Below are positions 8,567-14,935 of a stretch of DNA of 53,132 bases, in pieces (the first letter of the stretch is position 1; each line of letters begins with the position of its first letter). Where the stretch lies: the NCBI RefSeq assembly GCF_001552155.1, contig NZ_BCQQ01000038.1, positions 1 through 53,132 on the forward strand, in the 5' to 3' direction. A program made the position numbers and the translations under genes. A model generated the notes under the pieces. The model worked only from the letters and a program-made list of their open reading frames with translations. It searched no databases and had not been told where the DNA came from. The DNA comes from Actinomadura formosensis NBRC 14204. GTDB taxonomy: Bacteria; Actinomycetota; Actinomycetes; Streptosporangiales; Streptosporangiaceae.

Positions 8567-8759
8567 CAACCCCACTTCCTTCCTGATGTCACCTCGGTGC
8601 GCAGGACTGTTTCCGGCGCTTGCCAGTTGTCCGGGACGGAGCTCGTTCTGCCTGTCCGCCGAAACACAGGGGGTACCGGCGAGACGGCACGGGCCGGGTC
8701 ACGAAAGCCCTGAACACAGGCCATGTCGCTCCGATAACGTCAGAGTGTGCTCCTCGGAC

Positions 8760-8827
8760 CACTCTTTGTAAACAGTCTGAGTTGCACTAGTGCAGATTGG
8801 GTTCAATAGAAATTCCGACAAAGAGTG
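8760..8827. repeat. 10-bp inverted repeat flanking the XRE promoter region
   Basis: CACTCTTTGT (8760-8769) and ACAAAGAGTG (8818-8827) are perfect inverted copies 48 bases apart, enclosing the palindromic element at 8783-8794. This is more structure than expected by chance and may be an extra operator or a DNA loop signal. Confidence 0.45.
8772..8799 (+). promoter_or_regulatory. Palindromic operator/promoter element A (upstream of XRE)
   Basis: It contains the perfect 12-bp palindrome TGCACTAGTGCA (8783-8794). Together with flanks ACAGT..TGA before and ATTG after, it matches the element at 10068-10095 in 23 of 28 positions. It lies 46 bases before the XRE start and also in front of the divergent HATPase gene. 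A binding site for the XRE protein is inferred. Confidence 0.6.
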
Positions 8828-8844
8828 TCAGAGAGGTACACAGG

Positions 8845-9717
8845 GTGGCGAATCGAACGAGCCCTACCGTCCGCCGCCGCCGGCTGGCGGCCGAACTGGC
8901 CAAGCTTCGCAAGGAGTCCGGCAAGAGCCGCGAAGCGGTGGCCGAGTATGTCGGCGTCGCACCTTCGACGATCACTCGCTTCGAGAATGCGAGTGCCGCG
9001 CCGCCGGCGATGACCGTCGCGGGGATGCTCGACTTCTACGGCGTCGCCGGCGAGGAGAAGGAGATGTGGGTGACCGTCGCCAAGCAGGCGCGGCGGCGAG
9101 GCTGGTGGTCGAAGTACGGCGGCACGATCCCGGACTACTTCAAGTTCTACGTCGGCTTGGAGGAAGAGGCGTCCGAGGTTCGCTCATACCAGCCAGAAGC
9201 GATCTTCGGGCTGCTTCAGACAGAGGGCTACATGCGGGGCCTCATGGCCAATGAACTCGAGTCCTTCACGAAGGAGGAACTCGACCAGCGGGTGAAGGTC
9301 CGCCTCATGCGTCAGGCTCGCCTGCGCGGCCCCGGAGCGCCCAGGCTCTGGATCGTCCTCAATGAGGCAGCGGTACGGCGGCAGGTCGGTGGGCCTGACG
9401 TCATGGCCGAGCAACTCCGCTATCTCGCAGAGGCATCGTCGTCGACCGGACCCGTCGTCATCCAGATCCTCACATTCGCCGCCGGGTCGCATCCGGCAAT
9501 GGATGGGGCCTTCGAGATCATCGGCTTCCCTGAGCCCCGTGATCCGGACGTCGTGTACGTCCAGTCCCGCAGAGGTGGCCTCTACCTGGAGGAACAGGTA
9601 GATCTCCGGGAGTATGGTGAAATCTTCACACACCTGGTGGCCAGGGCGCTCGGTCCCGAGGAATCCCGTGCGATGCTGGTAGACATAGCGGACGAGATAA
9701 CCCGAACGACCGCGTGA
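8845..9717 (+). CDS. XRE-family regulator with DUF5753 ligand-binding domain
   Basis: 290 residues. A Cro/CI helix-turn-helix fills residues 10-65 (LRKESGKSREAVAEYVGVAP then STITRFENASAAPP). The rest is the DUF5753 domain with its usual signatures: EVRSYQPEAIFGLLQTEGYMR, a LRGPGAPRLWIVLNEAAVRR block and a PDVVYVQSRRGGLYLEE block. This family almost always pairs with a DUF397 gene, found here 22 bases downstream. The GTG at 8845 follows GAGAGG and agrees with the family's N-terminus; an upstream TTG is rejected. The shared palindrome in front of this gene and the lasso precursor suggests self-control and control of the cluster. Confidence 0.9.
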   Translation: MANRTSPTVRRRRLAAELAKLRKESGKSREAVAEYVGVAPSTITRFENASAAPPAMTVAGMLDFYGVAGEEKEMWVTVAKQARRRGWWSKYGGTIPDYFKFYVGLEEEASEVRSYQPEAIFGLLQTEGYMRGLMANELESFTKEELDQRVKVRLMRQARLRGPGAPRLWIVLNEAAVRRQVGGPDVMAEQLRYLAEASSSTGPVVIQILTFAAGSHPAMDGAFEIIGFPEPRDPDVVYVQSRRGGLYLEEQVDLREYGEIFTHLVARALGPEESRAMLVDIADEITRTTA

Positions 9718-9739
9718 CACTAGAAAGGTGCGTGGAGTC

Positions 9740-9949
9740 ATGCCTGACGACACCCACCACCTCGGCTGGCGCAAGAGTACCCGCAGTACCCAGAACGGCT
9801 CCTGTGTCGAGTTGGCCGCTGCCATGCCCGGCGTGGCCGTCCGTGACAGCAAGGACCCGAACGGGCCGCACCTGCACTTCGCTTCCGACGTGTGGCGTAA
9901 GTTCGCTGCGCATGCGAAGGCCGGGGAGTGGGACCTGACCACCTCCTGA
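9740..9949 (+). CDS. DUF397 domain protein
   Basis: 69 residues with the DUF397 consensus: GWRKSTRSTQNGSCVELA, VAVRDSKDPNGPHL, then W..F...AK.GE. These small proteins act with XRE-DUF5753 regulators, probably as antagonists or partners. The ATG at 9740 has AAAGGTGCGTGGAG upstream. It ends just before a strong terminator, so the XRE-DUF397 pair forms its own unit, separate from the lasso operon. Confidence 0.88.
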   Translation: MPDDTHHLGWRKSTRSTQNGSCVELAAAMPGVAVRDSKDPNGPHLHFASDVWRKFAAHAKAGEWDLTTS

Positions 9950-9960
9950 CTCGCCTGCTG

Positions 9961-9998
9961 ACGTTGAAGGCCCCCGCCACAGCGGGGGCCTTCAACGT
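9961..9998 (+). terminator. Strong hairpin terminator after DUF397
   Basis: ACGTTGAAGGCCCCCGC (9961-9977) pairs perfectly with 9982-9998 around the loop CACA, a 17-bp stem. It separates the regulator pair from the lasso cluster. Confidence 0.85.
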
Positions 9999-10049
9999 TC
10001 TCCACGGCATAGCCGTACTGCAAGTTCCTCTGAAGACGCAAAAGCCTTC

Positions 10050-10067
10050 CTGGCCCATGCTGGCCAG
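10050..10067 (+). repeat. Inverted repeat upstream of the lasso promoter
   Basis: CTGGCC and GGCCAG are separated by CATGCT, directly before the predicted -35 region of the precursor gene. It could be a second regulator site. Confidence 0.35.
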
Positions 10068-10095
10068 ACAGTGTGATCAGCACTAGTGCATATTG
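10068..10095 (+). promoter_or_regulatory. Palindromic operator/promoter element B (lasso operon)
   Basis: GCACTAGTGCA (10080-10090) with flanks ACAGT..TGA and ATTG, 23 of 28 positions equal to element A at 8772-8799. A plausible promoter fits around it: CAGACA at 10065-10070, an 18-base spacer and CATATT at 10089-10094. The palindrome would then lie between -35 and -10, a natural repressor position. Confidence 0.6.
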
Positions 10096-10137
10096 CATCC
10101 TGTGGTGGGTCGGAGGCTTCAAGGGAAGGCGGTGCTC

Positions 10138-10311
10138 ATGGCCGTGACCGGCACGCTGAAGAACTGCTGGACGAACGTGACTGCGGAACCGAGCGATCAG
10201 GACCAAGAGTCCGATGCGCCGATCCTGCTCGTGCACCTGGGCGAGACGTCGGCGTTGACGCTTGGTCAGGGGAAGGGCAGTTCGGAGGACAAGCGGCGGG
10301 CCTACAACTAG
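10138..10311 (+). CDS. Lasso peptide precursor (albusnodin-like)
   Basis: 57 residues. The start ATG follows GGGAAGG; an upstream in-frame TTG at 10093 is rejected. The leader is residues 1-42 and has the PxL element (Pro28, Leu30) that usually docks on the RRE, though the Tyr commonly three residues before Pro is Ser here. Thr41 sits at -2 of the cut, a hallmark of lasso precursors. The core is GQGKGSSEDKRRAYN (10264-10308): Gly1 would be joined to Glu8 (or Asp9) to form the ring, leaving a short KRRAYN tail. From memory, albusnodin of Streptomyces albus has a very similar core ending in SEDKRRAYN plus Cys and is acetylated on Lys. This core has two Lys, K4 in the ring and K10 in the tail. 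Confidence 0.88.
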   Translation: MAVTGTLKNCWTNVTAEPSDQDQESDAPILLVHLGETSALTLGQGKGSSEDKRRAYN

Positions 10312-10321
10312 TGCGTGATCA

Positions 10322-10353
10322 CTGGTGCCCGGCTCACGCGGGTCGGGTACCAG
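10322..10353 (+). terminator. Hairpin between lasso precursor and cyclase genes
   Basis: CTGGTGCCCGGC (10322-10333) pairs with GTCGGGTACCAG (10342-10353), 12 base pairs including two G-U, with an 8-base loop. No T-run follows. In lasso operons such A-C hairpins are thought to raise precursor transcript over enzyme transcript, by partial termination or by blocking 3' decay; which applies here is not visible. Confidence 0.55.
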
Positions 10354-10385
10354 CCACCGCGTGACCATTCGCGGAGGGTGGGAAC

Positions 10386-12212
10386 ATGCGTTGGTTTGGA
10401 GGATTCAGCGGCCCCGCGGCCATATCACGGGCTCCTGCAGGTGGTCGTGCCGTGTGGCCCGAACTGCCGGTTTGCTGGACGGTCGGGGACTGGGCCGAGC
10501 ATGAGGTGCGTGCGACGAGGAAGGGGCATCGTTCCATAGTCGTGTTCGGCTCGTCTGATATCACATGGGCTGACCTGTCGTGTCTGGCCCTGCATGGTGT
10601 TCCGGACGATGTGGCGTGGCGGTGGCCGGGAGGTTACACCGTGGTGGAGGTCACCGATGATGCCACGACGATATGGACCGATCTTGGTGGCGCGTGGCCG
10701 ATCTACGTCACGGCAGCAGATGGAGGGGTGTACTGGTCGTCCAGTTCCCGTGCGTTGGCCGGGCTGACCATGACCGGACCGGACGTAGAGCAACTGGCTG
10801 CCAGGCTGCTAGCTCCGTCGGTGCCCATCTTGTTGGACTCCCGGTCGGCGTTCACGGATATTCAGCGCATTCCCGCCGGACACCGGGGGACCCTGCCCGC
10901 TGGCGGTCCGGCGAGGCCGTGGCGTCCAGTGTGGACGCCACGGCCTCGTTCGGGGAGTCCCGCCGCCCGATTGCGAGACGAACTGGCGGCGGCCGTGGCC
11001 TTGCGGTTGGGCACGGCCTCCACGTTGACCGTGGACCTGTCGGGCGGCTACGACTCCACGGCACTTACGCTGCTGGCGGCCAACATGAGCCGTCTCGGCA
11101 GGGAGGTGACCGGAGTCACGGTATATCCGGTCGGCCGTCCGAGCGGCGGTGACCTTGACTATGCGCGGATGGCAGCAGAGCGGTCGGGAATTTTGCATCG
11201 GTTAATGCCACTTGATGTCGAGCACGCACCGTATTCCCGCCTCGGTGCCGTGCCGGTTACCGACGAACCGGCCCCATCCACGATCGCGCATGCCCGGGTT
11301 TCCGGTCAGCTCGAATGGATGCGGGAAACACTTGGGACGGATTGCCACATGACTGGGGACGGTGGGGACAGCCTGCTGTGCTCTCCGCCGATCATGCTTG
11401 CTGATCTGGTGGCGGCAGGGCAGTACCGGCGCGCATGGGCGGAAACTCTCAAATGGGCGCGGTTGCGCCGACTACCCCCATGGCCGTTGTTGAGTTCCGC
11501 GTACCGCACGGCACGCACCAGCCGTACAGACGCACTCCGGGATCTGGCGATCATGCTGCGCAATGGGCGGTCCCAGAGCCGTACGGACGGCGATATTCGG
11601 TGGTATGCCACCGATCCGGTACCGCCGTGGGCCACGATGGAGGCATGCGAACAGGCCGCGACCGTGGCGGAACGTGTCGCTGAGCGCACGGCTCCGGCCC
11701 CGGCCACGCTGTTCGCCGCGATCACGGCAGCGGACAGCATGGCCGAAGTCGGCCGGACGGCGCGAGCCGACGTACAGCTTGCCGAGTTTACCGGGGTGTC
11801 GCTGCACAACCCGTTCACCGACTCCCGCGTGATCGACGCATACCTGTCTATTCCGTTGGCCGAGCGGCCCGGTCCTGCTGACTACAAACCGATCTTGCGG
11901 GACGCGCTGTGCGACCTATTCCCGGCCGCACTGGCCGCTCGTATCACCAAGGGTGATTTCAACCCCGACCATTACGGTGGTATGCGGGCGAACTTGGCCG
12001 AACTTCACTCCCTGGCGGACGGTCGGCTGGCGGCGCTCGGATTGGTCGATCCGGCCGCCTTCCGGCGCACCTTGAGCATGACGGCGGCAGGGTTGCCTGT
12101 CCCGTTTTCCACGGTAGAACCGGCCGTAGCCGCTGAAGTCTGGCTACGGGCAGTGGACATGGCCCAGCCCGTAGCCTGGTCAGCTGCTCAACATGGTAGG
12201 GGGGCCGTATGA
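10386..12212 (+). CDS. Lasso cyclase, asparagine-synthetase-like (C protein)
   Basis: 608 residues. It adenylates the ring-acceptor carboxylate of the core and closes the isopeptide bond. The N-terminal ~190 residues correspond to a glutaminase-like domain lacking the catalytic N-terminal Cys (starts MRWFGGF), as usual for lasso cyclases. The synthetase domain shows the PP-loop SGGYDS (219-224) and TGDGGDSLL, and ends with conserved Lys-bearing stretches DYKPILRDAL and ITKGDFNPDHYGG. The ATG has GGAGGGTGGGA upstream. The end overlaps the B gene as ATGA. Codon use is less extreme in G/C at third positions than in the chromosomal neighbours, suggesting acquisition by transfer. Confidence 0.9.
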   Translation: MRWFGGFSGPAAISRAPAGGRAVWPELPVCWTVGDWAEHEVRATRKGHRSIVVFGSSDITWADLSCLALHGVPDDVAWRWPGGYTVVEVTDDATTIWTDLGGAWPIYVTAADGGVYWSSSSRALAGLTMTGPDVEQLAARLLAPSVPILLDSRSAFTDIQRIPAGHRGTLPAGGPARPWRPVWTPRPRSGSPAARLRDELAAAVALRLGTASTLTVDLSGGYDSTALTLLAANMSRLGREVTGVTVYPVGRPSGGDLDYARMAAERSGILHRLMPLDVEHAPYSRLGAVPVTDEPAPSTIAHARVSGQLEWMRETLGTDCHMTGDGGDSLLCSPPIMLADLVAAGQYRRAWAETLKWARLRRLPPWPLLSSAYRTARTSRTDALRDLAIMLRNGRSQSRTDGDIRWYATDPVPPWATMEACEQAATVAERVAERTAPAPATLFAAITAADSMAEVGRTARADVQLAEFTGVSLHNPFTDSRVIDAYLSIPLAERPGPADYKPILRDALCDLFPAALAARITKGDFNPDHYGGMRANLAELHSLADGRLAALGLVDPAAFRRTLSMTAAGLPVPFSTVEPAVAAEVWLRAVDMAQPVAWSAAQHGRGAV

Positions 12213-12979
12213 GCAGCCCGCCGTATGTGACCGCGCCCGATTACGTCTCGGCGGCCGATCTGGGCTCGGTAACGGTGATCGTGAACTACCGGACAGGGAA
12301 TGCGGAAACCCTGATCGGCCCGGCCGCGCGCTGGTGGGCCGAGCTGGCGGCCACGGGTGATCCTGACACGCCGACCGCGTTGGACGCAGCGTCCGCCCGA
12401 ACCTTGCTCAGTCAGCTTCATGCGGCAGGGCTGATCGTGCCAACGTGGCGTATCCGGCCGTGGCCTGCTCCGGTGGCCGGGCCACCATGGGTGCCGAGTT
12501 GGGGTACACAGGAGTTGGTGGCTGGTTACGCTGAGCCACCTCGCGTGCCGCTCGGCGCAACCGTGCGTGCGGGCCTGGCACTGGTTGTCGTGCTCGGGGT
12601 GCTCGCCGTTGGCCGTAAACGTGTGCGTATGGCCAGGCTTATCCGGCTACTGATGTGGGCTGCTCGGTGCACGACGCGTTCGGCGACGGCCGAGTACGCG
12701 CGCCAGGTCGTTCACGCGGTTCGCCGGGCTGGACGGTTGGTGCCCGGCCGAGTGGCCTGTCTTGAGGAGTCGGCCGTCGTCATGCTCGTGTTGGCCGCAT
12801 CCAGCCGCCGGGTGATCTGGTGTCATGGAGTGGCAGCCGACCCCATACGGCTTCATGCGTGGGTGGAGACTGTTGACCGACAGCCGGTGGCCGAACCGCC
12901 GTCCACCCTGCGATGTGCGGTGCTCCGTGTCATCCCGGCACGCGCTCAAGGAGGAGAGAGCAATCAGCGGACAAGATGA
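12209..12979 (+). CDS. Fused lasso RRE and leader peptidase (B1-B2 protein)
   Basis: 256 residues. Residues 1-80 form a PqqD-like RiPP recognition element (strands around VTVIVNYRTGNAETLI, then a helix-rich part with WWAELAATGD and RTLLSQLHAAGLI) that binds the leader. Residues 112-135 are hydrophobic and could lie in or near the membrane. The C-terminal part is the transglutaminase-like Cys protease: CLEESAVVMLVL (Cys184), IRLHAWVE (His216) and Asp223 as likely triad. In many actinobacterial clusters B1 and B2 are separate genes; here they are one chain. Start overlaps the cyclase stop (ATGA). Confidence 0.85.
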   Translation: MSSPPYVTAPDYVSAADLGSVTVIVNYRTGNAETLIGPAARWWAELAATGDPDTPTALDAASARTLLSQLHAAGLIVPTWRIRPWPAPVAGPPWVPSWGTQELVAGYAEPPRVPLGATVRAGLALVVVLGVLAVGRKRVRMARLIRLLMWAARCTTRSATAEYARQVVHAVRRAGRLVPGRVACLEESAVVMLVLAASSRRVIWCHGVAADPIRLHAWVETVDRQPVAEPPSTLRCAVLRVIPARAQGGESNQRTR

Positions 12980-13547
12980 ACCCGTCATATGGCTACAGGG
13001 TGAGCGGGTCGGGCTCGGCCCGTTCTCCGGGGACCTGGTTGACCTGTACTGGAGGTGGGAGCAAGAACCGGCGGTTCTGGTCGGATATGGCCGTCAGACC
13101 CCGGACTCACTGGACAACCGGCGTGAGGGCTACCAGCACCAGGCGCGGGGCACCGACGACCAGTTGCGGTTCACCATCTACGATGTGAACACCACTTCGC
13201 CGACTCCTGTTGGTACGACGGCGGTCCTGATTGACCATCGCGTCCGGACCGGCGAGTTCATCATCCAGCTTGGTGACAGCGCCAGCCGGGGCAAGGGAAT
13301 CGGTACCGAGGCGGCCCGGCTCACGTTGGATTACGCCTTTCACATCACCAACCTGAAGTGCGTATATCTGTCCGTGCTGGCACCCAACACGCGTGCTATC
13401 GCCAGTTACGAGCGGGCCGGATTCCGTAAGACCGGGGAGCGCCGAAACTCCGGGTACTGGCTCGGTCGGCGAGTGAATGAGGTACTCATGGATGCGATAC
13501 CGGAGGACTTCCCAGGACCATCCGTCGTTCAGCAGAACGTCGAGTGA
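12927..13547 (+). CDS. GNAT acetyltransferase, predicted lasso-peptide N-acetyltransferase
   Basis: GNAT-fold enzyme of about 195-207 residues. It starts with the RimJ/RimL-like block LQGERVGLGPFSGDLVDLYW and contains the acetyl-CoA loop SASRGKGIGTEA followed by ARLTLDYAF, LSVLAPNTRAIASYERAGFRKTGE and a C-terminal WLGRRVNEVLMDAI. Placed last in the lasso operon, it probably acetylates a core Lys (K10, possibly K4), as reported for albusnodin. Start is unclear: GTG 12927, given here, has no ribosome site and would overlap the B gene by 53 bases, whereas a perfect AAGGAGG at 12948-12954 points to an ATC at 12963. That gives 194 residues starting ISGQDEPVIWL. Confidence 0.82.
   Translation: MSSRHALKEERAISGQDEPVIWLQGERVGLGPFSGDLVDLYWRWEQEPAVLVGYGRQTPDSLDNRREGYQHQARGTDDQLRFTIYDVNTTSPTPVGTTAVLIDHRVRTGEFIIQLGDSASRGKGIGTEAARLTLDYAFHITNLKCVYLSVLAPNTRAIASYERAGFRKTGERRNSGYWLGRRVNEVLMDAIPEDFPGPSVVQQNVE
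12948..12965 (+). promoter_or_regulatory. Shine-Dalgarno site in front of an ATC start
   Basis: AAGGAGG at 12948-12954 is 8 bases before ATC (12963-12965), which is in frame with the acetyltransferase. No ATG, GTG or TTG is found at that spacing. The spacing is ideal, so ATC initiation is the simplest reading. Confidence 0.5.
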
Positions 13548-13597
13548 GACCGGCAGCCGATATCGACGACCAAGAACGGTATGCCGCCGGTCCTTCG

Positions 13598-13761
13598 TCA
13601 GAACCAGAGGCTGCCGTACTTGACGAGGTTGTAGCCGGTGACGGTGGTCATGAGCCGGTGGCGCCCAGCAGGAAGTGCAACTCGGCGGGCGTGTCAGCGT
13701 CGAACATTGCACGGTTCACTCGGGACAGGTTCTCGCGGACGAGGGAGGGATGCGCCGCCCA
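13598..13761 (-). pseudogene. Short decayed coding remnant
   Basis: Two overlapping short minus-strand frames look like protein. One reads WAAHPSLVRENLSRVNRAMF then DADTPAELHFLLGATGS and stops at 13648; the other starts at ATG 13651 (ATGA overlap) and reads MTTVTGYNLVKYGSLWF. No ribosome site or full domain exists. I could not place the family; a frameshifted 3' fragment of a larger gene is likely. The rest of 13548-13833 holds nothing else I can support. Confidence 0.35.
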
Positions 13762-13833
13762 TCAGGGGCCTGGCCGGTGCGGACGACCGAGAAGTGGGGA
13801 CTCCTGCCGGAGCCGCTCCTCGATGAACGGCGG

Positions 13834-14379
13834 TCACAGGCTCCGCAGGAACTCGGCCCGGGTGGCGGACGCCTTCCATGCGATGTCCCGCCACGCCTGG
13901 TGCTGCTCGACGATGGCCGGGGCGTCGAGCAACTCGGCGCCGAGCAGCCGGTCTTCGTCGTCGAAGCGCAGGACGGCGACCCTCTCGTCATCGAGCAGCC
14001 ATGCGTCATGCGGCGGCCGGACCGGCAGGCCGAGCGTGTCGGCCCGGTCCCGGTCGAGGTAGCGGATCTCCTCTCCGGCTCCGAGGTTGCCCTGCGCGGA
14101 CCACAGGGCGTAGCGGGAGTAGTCGCCGAGCGGCAGAGTCACCACGCGGACGCGCCGGAACGGGCGGCCCTCGGCCGCGGCCGCCCGCGTCATCGCCCCC
14201 CACTCGTGCGCCCCCAGAAGGTAGTCCTCGTCGGGGTCACCGGCCAGGAACCGCCGTATCCGCTCCTGCTCGGACGGCACGTTGTAGCGGTCTCGCGTCT
14301 CCAGCCGGAACGCCGAGCGGCGGGCGGCGTGGAAGAGCGCGCCGAACCGGTCGCCGGTCAGCAGGTCGGCCACGGTCAC
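13834..14379 (-). CDS. DUF6879 family protein
   Basis: 181 residues with the family's pattern FRLETRDRYNVPSEQERIRR, then WGAMTRAAAAEGRPFRRVRV, SRYALWSAQGNLGAGEEIRY, LDDERVAVLRFD and a C-terminal HQAWRDIAWKASATRAEFLR. These proteins accompany XRE regulators in actinomycetes; their role is unknown. The GTG at 14379 overlaps the gluconokinase stop (GTGA) and follows GAAGGA, so translation is coupled. A second, divergent DUF6879 protein is encoded at 43599-44117. Confidence 0.75.
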   Translation of the reverse strand: MTVADLLTGDRFGALFHAARRSAFRLETRDRYNVPSEQERIRRFLAGDPDEDYLLGAHEWGAMTRAAAAEGRPFRRVRVVTLPLGDYSRYALWSAQGNLGAGEEIRYLDRDRADTLGLPVRPPHDAWLLDDERVAVLRFDDEDRLLGAELLDAPAIVEQHQAWRDIAWKASATRAEFLRSL

Positions 14380-14933
14380 TCCTTCGCGTGAATCAGCGTG
14401 GTCGGTTGGCCCGGGTGAGGGTGGGGAGCCAGGTTCAGGGAGTTGAGGATGTGGGTGGCCGTTTCGCCGGGGGTACCGGTGATGGGGGCCGTGATGACGT
14501 TCTCGTCCGGGGCCGGGGGTTCGAGGTCGGCGAATTGGGTGTCGAGGAGGGCGGCGCCGAAGAAGTGGCCGGTGCGGGCCTTCATGCGGGCGGCGATGGT
14601 GTCGCGGTCGCCGTCCAGCAGGACCGTCGCGACCCCGGGGCGGCTGCCGGTCAGCATGTCGCGGTGCTTGCGTTTGAGGGCAGAGCAGGTGACGACGCCG
14701 GGGCGGCCGGTGGCCAGGCGGTCGTCGATCCACGCGGCGATCGCCTGGAGCCATGGGAGTCGGTCGGCGTCGGTGAGCGGGCGGCCGGAGCGCATCTTCG
14801 CGATGTTGTTCTCGGAGTGGAACACGTCGGCCTCGGCGTAGTCCCAGCCGAGGTGTTCGGCGAGGAGGGTGCCGATGGTGGTCTTGCCGCTGCCGGACAC
14901 ACCGGCGACCAGGATGACCTCCGGGGGTGCCAC
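14376..14933 (-). CDS. gntK: Gluconokinase
   Basis: 185 residues. Phosphorylates D-gluconate to 6-phosphogluconate in the cytoplasm. P-loop GVSGSGKTT at 11-19, then the GntK-specific AEADVFHSENNIAKMRSGRP then LTDADRLPWL, VTCSALKRKHRDMLTG and ARTGHFF. The length is slightly over the usual 160-175 because of a His/Pro-rich tail. The GTG start lies two bases after the pncA stop. Part of a minus-strand run with pncA upstream and DUF6879 downstream. Confidence 0.92.
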   Translation of the reverse strand: MAPPEVILVAGVSGSGKTTIGTLLAEHLGWDYAEADVFHSENNIAKMRSGRPLTDADRLPWLQAIAAWIDDRLATGRPGVVTCSALKRKHRDMLTGSRPGVATVLLDGDRDTIAARMKARTGHFFGAALLDTQFADLEPPAPDENVITAPITGTPGETATHILNSLNLAPHPHPGQPTTLIHAKE

Positions 14934-14935
14934 GC

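Noticed and set aside
10240..10308. Alternative core starting at Gly35 (GETSALTLGQ)
   Set aside because: It has no acidic residue at ring position 7, 8 or 9 and no Thr at -2, while the cut before GQGKGSSED meets both rules.
10093..10311. Longer lasso precursor from TTG 10093 (72 residues)
   Set aside because: The ATG at 10138 has a well-placed GGGAAGG site and gives a normal leader length; the extra residues have no lasso features and would overlap the predicted -10.
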